Assembly: GCA_037367405.1 (NCBI GenBank)
Contig: JAZKJV010001865.1
Location: forward strand, 992,001 to 1,056,000
DNA: 64,000 nt
Source: Ottelia alismoides
Lineage: Eukaryota; Streptophyta; Magnoliopsida; Alismatales; Hydrocharitaceae
Direction: 5' to 3'
Of this stretch, positions 49,831 to 61,201 are shown piece after piece. Each line of letters starts with the position of its first letter. Within the stretch, counting starts at the first letter, position 1. The notes under the pieces are model-generated. The model was given only the letters and a program-made list of their open reading frames with translations. It was not told the origin of the DNA and ran no database searches. The position numbers and the translations under genes are program-made.

Positions 49831-50280
49831 TGTATTGTGTTGATCGGTGTATTCTTGTGACTTTCAGATTATAACACCACCGTGCATCACACAGTCTCAT
49901 ATGCATTATTTCCTATCTATCTAAGACCATGATTGACTAGGAGGAGTCTGTACTGCTCTTTCTTCCTCCCGGTCCTACGATATCGGCTATATTCCCTCAT
50001 GCTGACCTTATGAGCCGATTGACTGATTTCTGCTACCGGATCGGATATCTTTACTTTCTGATCTGTGTGTCCCTGGCAGCCGACACCCACCTGACTGCAT
50101 ATCAGGGTGTCTTTTCACCTTCTGACTGCGTCCTCGTTCTCACAGGGAGACGACGACGAGAGCACAGTAGTCGCTTACCAGATACCGTCCTGTACTTCAC
50201 TAGTTTCTCACCGCTTGTATATATGTGTACCTTTTCCATTCTTTCTCCCGTATGTTCTGTGTGCCCCAGATCTATCGCCA
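49831..50280 (+). other. LARD internal region between the two hairpin series
   Basis: No recognised protein. A 102-codon frame (50010-50318) is open but resembles nothing I know. A further small inverted repeat may be present near 50070-50115 (gcagccgacaccc / cagggtgtc). Confidence 0.35.
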
Positions 50281-50292
50281 CATCATTGTGTC

Positions 50293-50857
50293 TACACTTA
50301 GGACATACCTTGTCCTAAGTATAGGGGGGCACACACCGAGTAGTTCTTTCCCCGCACATTTTCGTCCCTCATGTTCTTGACTATACTTAGGGATATCTCA
50401 CCCTAAGTATAGGGGGAGTGATGCGTATATTCTCCACGATCTTTTCATCAATCTGTATATATCTCTTCTTTTCTTCTTTTCTTATTTTCCTTTTCTATCT
50501 TATGTATCTAAATAAAGGTGTTGCCCCTTTGTGTCAGTTTTCTGTACTTAGGACGTACTTTGTCCTAAGTATAGGGGGGTTGCACCCCTGATTTGTTAAT
50601 TCTTTGATCTGTTTATTCCCACCCTTGACCCTCCCTGCTTTGTGTACAGTCTGCTATACTTAGGATTACTTGATCCTAAGTATAGGGGGGACAGTCAACT
50701 TCTACTTGTTTCATCTCTTATTTATATATTCTTTAGATTTGTCTATACTCCGTACGAGTTATGTCTTCTCTTTTCTTTTCGATCTATGAGGACATAGCTC
50801 AAGCTAAGTATAGGGGGGTCGTATATACTATGTATATACTTTAGCCATAACTCGTAC
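50293..50857 (+). repeat. Five inverted repeats whose right arms copy the polypurine tract
   Basis: Stems: 50293-50305/50313-50325 (one mismatch), 50381-50392/50401-50412 (12 bp, perfect), 50545-50554/50562-50571 (perfect), 50654-50666/50673-50685 (13 bp, perfect), and a wide pair GTACGAGTTATG (50752-50763) / CATAACTCGTAC (50846-50857). The string AAGTATAGGGGGG occurs after the 1st, 3rd and 4th stems and inside the 5th, and is identical to the polypurine tract at 52809-52821. The 2nd reads AAGTATAGGGGGAGTGATG, even mimicking the LTR start. Confidence 0.88.
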
Positions 50858-50989
50858 TCTCGTATTTTACTAATAAATATGGCTAATAATTCTTTAAATT
50901 CGTTAAAAACCCTTAATAAAAAGATGTGATTATTCCTCAAATTCTTTTTGTATATACTGATTAATAAATCAGGTGAAAATATTTTTTTT

Positions 50990-51310
50990 TGCAAAATGTT
51001 TGAAAAATAGTTTGAAAATCTTTGTGAACATTTATTGAAAACTATTTTGAAAACGTTTTGTTACATGTTTTCAACCTGTGTAAAAATGTGTTGTTTGTAA
51101 AATTTATTTTCTTTATGTGAAATAAAATGTTTGAAAAATGATTTGCAAATGGTTTGAAAAATGGTTGTAAAAATATTTTGAAAATCTATATATACTGTTT
51201 TGAAAAACCTTTGCAAAATGATTTTCAAATGTGTGTACATGTTTGTAAAAATATTTGTAAAAATTATTTTGGACTATAGTTTTCAAAAATTGTTTGAAAA
51301 ATTTGTGTCA
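50990..51310 (+). repeat. Irregular TTTG(C/A)AAAA repeat tract, LARD
   Basis: Degenerate 'tttgaaaa/tttgcaaaa/tttgtaaaa' motifs, the counterpart of 16436-16860. Confidence 0.55.
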
Positions 51311-51639
51311 AATAAGTTTGAGGAATAGTTACATATAATAAATAAATAAGATAATATATATTATTATTATAAATAAAAATAAAAAATAAGCACAATTCTT
51401 TAATAAGTGTACATATATACCTATAAATAAAAACTAAATTGTAAATTCTTAATTCTTGTAAAATAAAGCGGCACACCTGTGTAAATAGTTGTACATATTT
51501 TCTACTTTGAGTGCCAAAATTATTTTATTTGCAAAAATTCTTTGTGTAAAAATTCTTCTCTTTGTTTTCAAATTCTTTGAAAAATTGCATTATTCTTTGC
51601 ATATTTGTAAATAGCATTTGCATTGCATTCATCTTCTTT

Positions 51640-52786
51640 GATTGAGCTTGATAATTGAACTAGTCCAATAGAGTCGAAGATTGGAGCTTGGTTGGACCTT
51701 ACTGCACCTAACTGCACTGGAACCTTACGGGAACTAGGTTTAAGGTACTCCAGGTCTATTCAGACTTAATTCTTTGAGAAATAAGGGATGGGTTCAAGTC
51801 ACCTCAGTGGACTAACTAGAACTTTTCGAGACAAACGCACGACTCTTGTTAGCCGTGACCTAACTTGGACACTTGCACCTTTCACTTGGCTCAACTCAGT
51901 TGGAGTGGTGAGGGGGTTGGATTTGCCAGTCTGAGACGCACACGGGTGGAAACATTCGTCCTCGTCTAGGGAGGGAAGTGCACCCCAACCTGGTCCAGTA
52001 GCCATGAGGTCTAACGACAGGAGAGTGTGGGTTGCAATAATGCTTCAAAAGAGGGATAGTCTTCTGGCTCAAGAGGAAAAAGTCCTTATGTAAATGCTGT
52101 TGTAAATAGTATGTTGAAAAAAAAGAAAGAAAAAAAAGAGAGAAACTCTAAAAAGGTGGACAGACTTGTAAATAAAAATAAAAATGCCTGCCGGAGTATG
52201 TATATATGTTGTATAGAAAATAAGCAAGCTTGAGCATCAAAGTTACACCTTGTTAGCCTGCAGCTGGATGACTTGACTACACTGGTCTTGCATCCCAGGA
52301 TAGGTAGCTACACTGGCTACCGTCCATTCTTTTCTTTACCTCCTCCTCTTGAGTTGGATGCCACTTGAACTTAGAAGGGAATACCCCGCTCCTCGAGGGA
52401 AGAGCTGTTGGATTAGGGAATCATTGGGTTGTCATTCTGGAGAAGTCAGTCTCTTTATCATTTCAGATGGGGAGAGCCACCATCACTTACACGTACAAGT
52501 CAGCTTCATAGTCATAAGGGTTTGCGTATGATGTAGGCTAGTTCTGACCTGGCTATTGAGGTGATTTGAACCAAGTTCTGTGACTCTCGAAGGCTGTTGC
52601 GTTTTAAATTTGGTTCCCGACCAGGTTCCACACACATTTTTCACACCAAGGTCTAACATGAGCTCCAAACTTTGATTTTGTACAGATAAGTTTAATAATC
52701 ATGACCAATTCAATTTATTCTTTAAATTCTTTATTTTTTTTCTTTTCTTCTTATTCTTTGTTCGTTTTGTACTTATTGCATAAGTA
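51640..52786 (+). other. Conserved 3' untranslated block of the LARD
   Basis: Homologous to 17160-18280. The frame 52349-52531 (LELRREYPAPRGKSCWIRES … SFIVIRVCV) parallels 17830-18054 at both ends but not in the middle. The best-matching pieces are identical in nucleotides, including silent positions. Confidence 0.6.
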
Positions 52787-52821
52787 TTTGCTAGGGACTA
52801 GCAAAGACAAGTATAGGGGGG
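52787..52821 (+). promoter_or_regulatory. Polypurine tract with upstream hairpin, LARD
   Basis: Perfect stem TTTGCTAG (52787-52794), spacer GGA, CTAGCAAA (52798-52805), then AGTATAGGGGGG ending at 52821, directly against the LTR. It is reminiscent of the 'TGCTTGAGGACAAGCA…GGGGG' arrangement before 3' LTRs in other Athila/Tat elements. Confidence 0.85.
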
Positions 52822-55800
52822 TGATGAATCTCCATTTCATCACCTTTATTCTATCATTTTGGCCTTAAAAACCCCAGCAAATGCATGTAAATAGCCTCAA
52901 TTTGTACACAATAGCATTCATTATTTATTGTATCAATTATACAAAAAATAAGGTTTTTAATGCCAAAATTATAGAATAAAGAGAAGAAAAGAAAAAGGAA
53001 TACAATATTGCAAATATTTTATGACCCTAACCCCGAGACCAAGGCCAGCATGGAATTGGTCGACAAGGAATAAAGTAGGGGGAGATAAGGGCCAAGAGTA
53101 CAATAAATACCTCATTTATTTATTCATCCATTTATGCATTTTTGACACCTATTTTGTATATAATTATTTATTCATCAAATAGAGAAACTTTGTACATGAA
53201 AGTTGTAGATAATAAGGTGAATAAATTTACAAAATTGAGTTTGTACAAAAATGATACACAGTGTACATTTTATACCTAGAATAAAAAGTCAAAATCTCAA
53301 CTTCACAGACCCATATCTTGCAAATAAAAACTCAAAATCACCCAAACTCACTTTAATTGTATATATCTTTCCAAGAACTATTTAATAAAATTGGTTTCAT
53401 AATTTTTGGAGCTCATCTGTAAAAGATAAGTTTTTGGCCCTCATTGTATACAGTATTGATTAAAATATTCATTCTATTCATTATTTATTATTTCTATGAA
53501 TTTATATTTTTATAATTTTGTAAATAATGTATATAATACATGTACATATTGAAATTAAAAGAAAACCAAAAATAATTTGTAAAATAAAATAAGTCTACAA
53601 GATACATAGACAAAATACCTATGTGAAGTATGTACATAAATAAAAAGGGAAAACATTCTTTAATTATTTTATTCTTTCATATTTTTATAATAATGTACAT
53701 ATTAAATATAATTCACTAAAAATACAAATCCAAAATAAAAACCAAGAAAATACATTAAATAAAGTATATACATTATATAGGTAAAATACCTATAAGAATA
53801 CCTAATTATATATGCACCTATTTATTTAAATATGTAAATAAGCTCATAAAAATTAAATAAAAATATATTTATACTCACAAAAATAAGTTACAAATAAATA
53901 AAATAAGAAAATAAAATAATAAAATAAAAATACACAAAATAAAAATAAATACACGTAAATACACTTATAAATACATCATTAAAATAAACTCATAATAAAA
54001 TACATTAAAAAATAAATAAAAATCATAAAAAAATACTACATTAATTAATAAACATTTTTTATTTTATAAGCAAAATTTAATTAATTCATTTATTATGTCT
54101 AATAATTGAGTCAAATTCGGGCTGACATGGACCAATCACAGCCCTGCCAATGTTGACCTCGGTCAACTCAGCCATCAGCCTCACCAGCCCGTCAAATCTG
54201 TCAGACATGGCGTTTTCTCCAAATTTTCCCGATCGACACATCTCTCCAATGACATCTGTCCCTTCACGGAAATTACTCCCAAAGCAACCCTCATACACGC
54301 CCATAGCTTGTTTCCCCTGTATATAGCTTGGATTCCTTATTTTTGGCCGGTCAATAAGGGCTCCCATTATGTTCGAAAATAAATCAGCCTCCAGCCTGTC
54401 AGATCTGTCAAACCCCCCATCTTCTCCCATTTTTCCCGGGTGCCCCGTCCATCGATCGCCTTTGCTTCCTTCACAAGAAATGCTCCTTGTACATTGTACA
54501 TACACGCCCCCATGTTAAATCTAATGTATATATCACTGATTCCTTATTATTTGCCAGTCAATAAGGGCACATACACATGTTTATAAATAAACCATCTTCC
54601 TCCTCCAAAATTTTTTGGCCATTTCCCTAGCCCTAGAGCTCCCCACCTTCGGCCAAGAGTGCATCCAGGTGACAGATGGAGGTCCCCCGAAGGTTGTGGA
54701 AGCTCGCGGAGGAAGGAGATGCGCCCATGGCGGCGCTCCGGCAGTCGTCCTGCTCCCTGGAGTTTTTCCAGGTATAAGAGCTGCGCATTTATTTTCTTAG
54801 GTAGATTTTTATTCCCGCATTTCATTCCTGTCTTTTATTATGCATTTAGATCATTAGAATAGCTTAGGTTAGCTAAATCGAAGTTCGCCGGAGCTTTGCT
54901 CCGGCGACTTCGCCACCTTATTTCCGATTGTTTTTCCGACACCATTTCGCCTTCACTTCGATCCCCTCCGCATTCTACACCTCCAGACCACTCCCGTTCA
55001 ACCAGATCTGCTCCAGATCTGCGAATTGGAGCCTCAACTCCGCTGCTCGCCGGAGGCTTCGCCACCTCGCCCATTTCTTGTGCTAACAGCTTCAATTTTC
55101 GGTCGAGGGATCTCCCCTCAAGCCACGTGAGTTCTTTCCTGCAGGTTAGGAGCAAAGAGGAGCTCCGGGAGACGCTTTCAGAGTTCATCGGAGGTACCTG
55201 GAGCCCCTCGACTTCTTCGACGTCGTGGTGGCGCTCCAGTGCCCCTCCGTCCGATCAGACACCTCCAGCAGCTAGAGCCACCTGTCAGGAAGCCAGTGGG
55301 AGCCTCAGAAGCCTCAAAGGACGCCAGAGAAGCAAGCTTGAAGGCGGGGAAGTTCGGCCATCCTGGCCTTCTTCCCTGTTCTTCCACCTTGCCTCGCCGC
55401 CGTCAGATGAAGGAGGTCTCCCCAGGTCGAGCCTCAACCGTCGGATCTGCCCGTGCCTTAGCCGTCGGATCACGCCAGATGATCTAATCTCCACCGTGGA
55501 TCCGCGAACCGTCATCATCTCACCAGGAAGCGACACATGTCAAGGGAAGAATGCCAAGCCATTGGATCGCGTGCCTTTTGGGGGTAATTTTCACATATAA
55601 CCCCCGCCTTTTTTGTATTTAGTATTTAATTTTGTAAATTAATTATAACGTTGTAAATAAATTGTGAATTTTGCTTAAGGACCCATGTACTTCCTTAAAT
55701 TGTATTTTGGTCCTTCCGCACCTCACGTGCAATCCCACGTGAGGTGCGTGAATTTTGCACTATAACCCTGGCAGTTTTTGTTAATTGTAAATTAGTTCAA

Positions 55801-56757
55801 AACATTAAAATAAATGTTTATTACTATAGGTATTTTTGCACTGATGCCCCTGTTACTTATTTTATTTGCAAAAATACCCCTGCCAGGCTGTTTTATTGTT
55901 GTGTCTTTTATCTATTTATTAAAAATACCTATGAGGCTTCTAAAAATCCAGAAAAATTAGGATAGATGTTTCATGTGATGCCCTTGTACGCCCATATTTT
56001 ATTTCACATTTTTGCATTTTCCCTAATTAGTAAAAATGAAAAAGAAGCCCTTTTTGTACTGTTTAAATTAAGAAATACAAAAAAATTAAAAAATGTCTTT
56101 GAAAAATTACAAAAAAATTTTATATGGTATATTTATACATATATTGAGTCCAGAAATTGAAAAAACCCTAAAAATATGAAAAAGAAAAATAAAAAAATCA
56201 GAAAGCTCCAAAATCTAACAAAAAAATTAGAAAAATATTAAAAAGCAAAAAAAATATATCTATATATATATATTTTAAGCATTTATATCTATATATATCT
56301 ATATACTATATTACTCCTCTCTCTCTCTCTTCTTATATATATATATATATATCTTTATACATATCTTTATGTATATATTTATATAACTAAAAATATAAAA
56401 AGAAAATATAAAATATAAAAACAACATAAAAATTATAAAAACAAAAATATAAAAAAATATATAAAATCCAAAACCCACAGAAACAATAAATGGACATGAA
56501 CAATGGATTGAATAAATGATACATCACATACATTCCCTTCGCCTCCCAGTGTTCGACCTCTACCTGTACTTACACCTATACACATTTACATGTAGAGTTA
56601 TAATAAATTTTAACTCCACATTTTTGGATATTCATTGCATATATTTATTGTGGGTTAATTGTTGATTGATTCGGGATATGTTGAGCGGTCGCCTCAGCGA
56701 CATTGTGGTCCCACCTTGTGCGGATTACTCTAGACCCTCGTCAGGTACCTGTCATCA
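52822..56757 (+). repeat. LARD 3' LTR
   Basis: 3936 bp, collinear with 42420-46349. It carries the same 207-bp repeat, antisense frame (54086-54505), TATA box (54582-54589) and G-box inverted repeat (55717-55748, spacer CAATCC). The 234-codon frame at 54896-55600 starts with TTG, not ATG. The 5' LTR has a stop at its beginning (cttagct against ctttgct), so it is unlikely to be a gene. Confidence 0.95.
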
Positions 56758-56762
56758 GAAGG
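56758..56762 (+). repeat. Target-site duplication, right copy (GAAGG)
   Basis: Matches 42415-42419. Confidence 0.92.
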
Positions 56763-56850
56763 TGATTACATGAATCTAATAACATGGTTAAGTAGTCTAA
56801 TTGATGCATGTAGAACAAGAAATAAAGATGAAGATAATGGAAGTACATGT
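56763..56850. other. Unclassified segment right of the LARD insertion
   Basis: Continuation of 42008-42419 once the LARD and one target copy are removed. AT-rich, no gene seen. Confidence 0.4.
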
Positions 56851-59646
56851 TGATAACATGCAGAAACGGAGGATCGCGCAGTCTCACAAGGCGAGACCGT
56901 AGTCAATGAGTTGACCACTCTAAAATCCTTGGTTAGCCATCAATTAACCCATAATATACATAAATCAATAAATAGCAAAAGTGTGGAATTAGATTTTTTT
57001 TCTCTATAATAAAATGCATAGCAAGCAAGCATATAGAGGTTGAACCACAGAGAGCAAACCGGTAGCCTACAGTTATTTTTCTACAACCAAGTCATTCATC
57101 ATATATATATATACATAGATCTTTTTCTGGGTTTTCAATTTTATAGTTTTTTTCATTTTATTTTTGTTTTATATTTTTGTATTGATTTTTAGTTTCTGTT
57201 TTTATGTTTTCTTTTTATATTTTTATATTACCTTTTCATTTATATAAATAATATAGCAAATATAAGGCTTTATACATACAAGATATAATAGTATATTTAT
57301 AAATACTTATAAATATATACAACATTCAAAAAAAATAAATTCGTTTTGGGTTTTTTTTTCATATTTTTCTAATGTTTTTGCAATTTTGTAGAAATCTTTG
57401 CTATTTTTTTATGTATTTTTGAAGTCAAAATTACCCCAAATAAGGGATAAATAAAATACCTGAAATTGATTTGGGGATCTTTGATTCCTCACACCTCCAC
57501 CCACAATTCAACTCGCCAAGGAGTTCTTCTTGTTCTTGGAAGTCTTCTGCATCGGTAGGGGCTCTTCCAATTGGTTCTAGGTCCCAACGAAGGGGATCTG
57601 GGTCTCTTTCAGTTCGCTACACCTGGAGCAACTACAAGTGTTTGATCCTCAACTCCAAGCATTCCTCGTAGGCATGTCTCCTGCTCAAAACGATCAGCGG
57701 CTCAAGACAAAGGGTCTCAACCCAAAAAGGAAGTTAGGGGATTCGTGGATGAGTGGGACGGTGGAGCTCCCACGAAGTGGTGGAGGAGGAGCTTTGTAGG
57801 TTCGATTCCTGGCAGGAATCAAGGTGAGAGGATGGGCGTAACATGAAGAATATGTAGGAGAGAGAAATAAGAGGGTCGACGAGGTGATTAACAAGGGAAT
57901 TAACGGTGAACAAGGCCTGCAGCTCAAGCTCCAAAGCACACGAAATTTTTCGATTTCTATAAATATATGGATTAAATGAAAAATGCAATCGAAATTTACA
58001 CTACGAATTACCTAGGAATTGAAGATAGAGGGGGCCTCGATCGACAAGGTCTCCAAAATGCAAAACCTCTTGGCAGAATTCACCGAAAGTGTTGATCTGC
58101 TCCGCCTTCACTGCTCCTCGTTGCAAATCTACACCTACATGAAGCCGTCACCTTTGCGAAGCTATGGGGGCTGATCAGAGGGCCTAAGAATGGGTTAAGA
58201 TCGATAAAAATTAAAAAATGTGAAGAGGGGGTTTGATAATAATAAAAAAGATCGTGAGTTTCGAGGAGAGTTTGCATGGACGAAGGAGGTGGTTGGTGAA
58301 GATGCTCGCATGGGTGAGGGTTACGTATGGAAGGGATGCATGATGGTGAAGGTTTCGAGCAGAGTGGAAGTAAGGTGGGGCGTGAAAAATGCGGGAAGAT
58401 GGCCTGCTTGAGGGTTATAACAGGGCGAGGCAGGCCAAAACAGTTAACCCTAGGTCAACAAAGGAAGCCTCTTGGTTGGTCCACATGGATCAGCCCTGAA
58501 ATTCCAACGCAAAAATTCCTTGGAAAATGAAAAAGAATTAATAAATTAATTAATTACTTTTATATTATAAAGTAAAAAACTATCTATAATTTTATTTAGA
58601 ATTTAACGTCCATTTTTATTTATTTTTTTCGAGATGTTTTATTACATGTTACTTTTTACAAGTATATTTATAAGTATATTGACCTATAATTTAAATATTT
58701 TATTTTTATTTTGTATTTTATATTTTATTATTTTATGTACTTGATTTCTATATTTATAAATTATTTAAATACCATTAAATATATTTTTATTTTATTTTTC
58801 GGATATAATATGTACACTTAAATAAATAGATGTACTTATTATATATGTATAAATTTAGTATATTCATCTATGTATGTATACTATTTTATTTTAGTGTATT
58901 CTCATGGTTTTAATTTATTTTAAATGTGTACGTACACTATAAAAAATATTTACAAAATTATAGAAAAAAGTAAAATAATGAAAAATACAAAGAATAAATA
59001 AAATAGATATTTTATTCAGTTATATTATATAATAGGGACCCAAAACCAAACTTTTACATCTTAACTCCAAATTGAATGAATCCGCCTTTATTAAATATTA
59101 AAGTGATTTTAGTACATTTTGAGTTCATATGGATGAGATACAAGTCTGGGATGTATGAATTTTGGATTTTTATTCTTAGTATAAAATGTACATTTTGTAT
59201 TACTTCTGTATGAAATCAATTTTATATTTTTCTATATATTTTTATCCACCATTTTCATGTACAAAGTTTATTATTTGATGCATAAATCAAAAAGAATAAA
59301 ATAGCTCCCAAAAAGGTAATTATTGAGCTATATTTTTAGGGTTTTTAGACCGTGATCTGTATAGTTGCCCCCTATCTCCCCCTACTTTATTCCTTATTGA
59401 CTAATTCATGATGACTGAGTCTCAAGGGCTAGGGTCACTCAATACTTATGATGTCTCATTTCTTTTTCTTTTCTTCCTTTATCCTTTTATTTTGATTTTA
59501 AATACAACAAATGTACAATATTTTATACAATATTTTGTATAAATTACCAGGTGTGAATTTTGACAAATTAATGATATATACTTGCATATAGCTAGTGTTT
59601 AAATGCCAAAATGAGAGAATAAAGGTGATGAAATGGAGGTTCATCT
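56851..59646 (-). mobile_element. Minus-strand LTR, same subfamily as the LARD
   Basis: On the minus strand it starts at 59646 (agatgaacctccatttcatc, close to tgatgaatctccatttcatc of the LARD). It has 'gaataaagtagggggagata' (about 59385), 'ggttaactgttttgg' with a 'gttgacc' block (about 58435-58465; cf. 43755-43775), a GC-rich centre, and a U5 with 'cacaaggcgagacc' (56897-56910 on plus; cf. LARD U5) ending …gttatca at 56851. No PBS or polypurine tract adjoins it and the flanks show no 5-bp match. It is a solo LTR, shorter than the LARD LTR by about 1.1 kb. Confidence 0.75.
57957..57969 (-). promoter_or_regulatory. Putative TATA box of the minus-strand LTR
   Basis: CCATATATTTATAG on the minus strand, followed by a GC-richer stretch, as in the related LTRs. 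Confidence 0.35.
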
Positions 59647-60751
59647 ACGGCATGTGAGTTCATGCGGCTTGGATGGAGGATTGGGTGGTGGCTCGTCCAA
59701 GCCTCCACGTGGCTCTACGAGAATCTTTGGTGGCGCCCAAGGCTCTAGGCACGGATTATGACACGTGGCGATCTTCTTTGAGTTTGACGAAAGTTGATCA
59801 ATGCTTGTAATTCTTGTGTTTCTCAACTCCTTGGATCTCGCAAATTCTTGATCTTGGGTTTCCTAGAGATCGAGTTATTTGACTCGATTAGGGTTGGTTA
59901 CTTGTTGGTCCTGCCCGATGCTCGTTGTAGAGATAGGAGGGAAGTTCTCTTGGCAGTCGATACACGACCATGGGTTGTTTGGGCAAGCAAACGACAGACC
60001 GAGGCAGAGGTGGAGGCATTGTTGATGGCGGTGCAGACAGTGACCATCAAAGGTAGTGAAGAGGAGCGTGGATAACCGGTTTGGGGCAATCGCGATGGAG
60101 AAGCTTGATATAGATGGTGCTCCTATGTGACAGAGGAGAGGAGCAATATGGTGGAAGATGGTGTGAGGTAGAAGGAGAAGTGAAGTGGACTAGAAGATGA
60201 GGGCGAAAAGTCGATCATTGTAGATGGAGGGTTTTGCAGTAATGATCGATGGGTCGGAGTTGACGGATCAGGGAAAAAGGGAAGAATAAAGAGAAAAGGG
60301 GATGTAGAAGAGGAAAGAATGGATGAAGAAGAGCAGAGGAGGAGAAACAAGAGAAAGAGAGTAGAAGCTCTATCTGAAAGGGGGTTCTACGCCGCGGAAG
60401 GTGTCACAACTTGAAAGATCTACCTAGCCTTCGCCTCAAGCGTGTGGTGGAACACGTAAGGCTGAGCAGCTGCCCCTGGAGGTTATTGTTGTAGAAGAGG
60501 AGGCCCCTTATGGATCTCACCGGAGGAATGGATGGTTGATTGTTGCTCAATCGAAGCACCTTCATGCTGTCAACAAGAAGGAGTCGTGGGCTACAATTAT
60601 CTCTCTTGTCAGTGGTAGATCGGGTCTATTGTAGGCGATAGGTGACCTTTTAAATGTGGTTGCCAAAGGTTGCGAGAAGTGCGATGAAGGCATGTGATCG
60701 TGGAGGAACGGTTGAGAGGGAGAAATAGAGGAGGTGGAAGAGACAGAAGAA

Positions 60752-60789
60752 AGAGAGAGAGAGAGAGAGTGTGTGTGTGTGTGTGTGTG
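60752..60789 (+). repeat. Compound (GA)n(GT)n microsatellite
   Basis: About nine GA followed by about ten GT units. Confidence 0.95.
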
Positions 60790-61170
60790 AGGGAGGAGCA
60801 GGTTAAGGGAAGAGGGACCGACAGTTACGCCGGTCGTGCGCTGCTCGTTGTGGGATGGGTCATGTGGGGTAACATGTACACTTCGGTAGTGAGGAGAGAG
60901 AAAAATGGGGGTGGTAACAGAGGAGATGGCCAATGCGGTCAAGGTGAACCAGGCGTGGGCGATTGCGTGAGCAATGAGAGAGGGGAGAAAGGAGGCCACA
61001 TGGTGCACGGGGGCGTGACCACGTGGCAGAAAAATAAATAAATATAATAATAATAATAATAATAAAAGAAGAGAAAGAAATAAATAAAAATAAATAGATA
61101 AAAAAATAAAAAACAAATAAATAAATAATAAAGTAAATAAAATAAAGAATATCAAATAAAAATTGGGGTA

Positions 61171-61201
61171 ACATGTGGCAGCACCAGGAGCTGCCACATG
61201 T
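61171..61201 (+). repeat. Perfect 12-bp inverted repeat
   Basis: ACATGTGGCAGC (61171-61182) and GCTGCCACATGT (61190-61201) with a 7-base spacer, just before the copia C breakpoint. Confidence 0.9.

Larger units (their letters stand above)
42420..56757 (+). mobile_element. Complete non-autonomous LTR retrotransposon (LARD type), Athila-related
   Basis: Two 3.93-kb LTRs flank a 6.47-kb internal region, with a GAAGG target-site duplication, a perfect tRNA-Asp primer site and a polypurine tract. The LTRs start TGATGAATC and end TGTCATCA; by eye they differ by only a few percent at most, so insertion is fairly recent. No gag, protease, RT or integrase motif is found. The leader (46350-47640) and the 3' region (50290-52821) are homologous to the decayed Athila element at 1184-18879. 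In place of its coding region lies about 2.5 kb with hairpin modules. It must have been mobilised by proteins of another element. Confidence 0.95.

Noticed and set aside
48200..50300. Captured host gene inside the LARD
   Set aside because: Frames are short and interrupted, and no exon-like or domain-like similarity is recognised. The hairpin pattern explains the repeats better.
54896..55600. 234-codon plus-strand open frame in the LARD 3' LTR
   Set aside because: It begins with TTG, has a low-complexity Ser/Pro/Arg-rich composition, and the 5' LTR copy has a stop at the start. Better explained by GC-rich LTR sequence.
37670..59653. GGCAT at 37670-37674 and 59649-59653 as a target-site duplication of one minus-strand element
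   Set aside because: The LTR boundary at the right end is offset by 2-3 bases, the two LTRs belong to different subfamilies, and the right flank is not the expected copia LTR continuation. Probably chance.
56846..59655. CATGT flanking the 56851-59646 LTR as a target-site duplication
   Set aside because: The right copy (59651) is not adjacent to the LTR start at 59646.
60562..61197. 211-codon minus-strand open frame
   Set aside because: It is mostly translated simple repeats (TTTA, TAA, GT, GA), with runs of L, I, F and alternating TH and SL. No domain.
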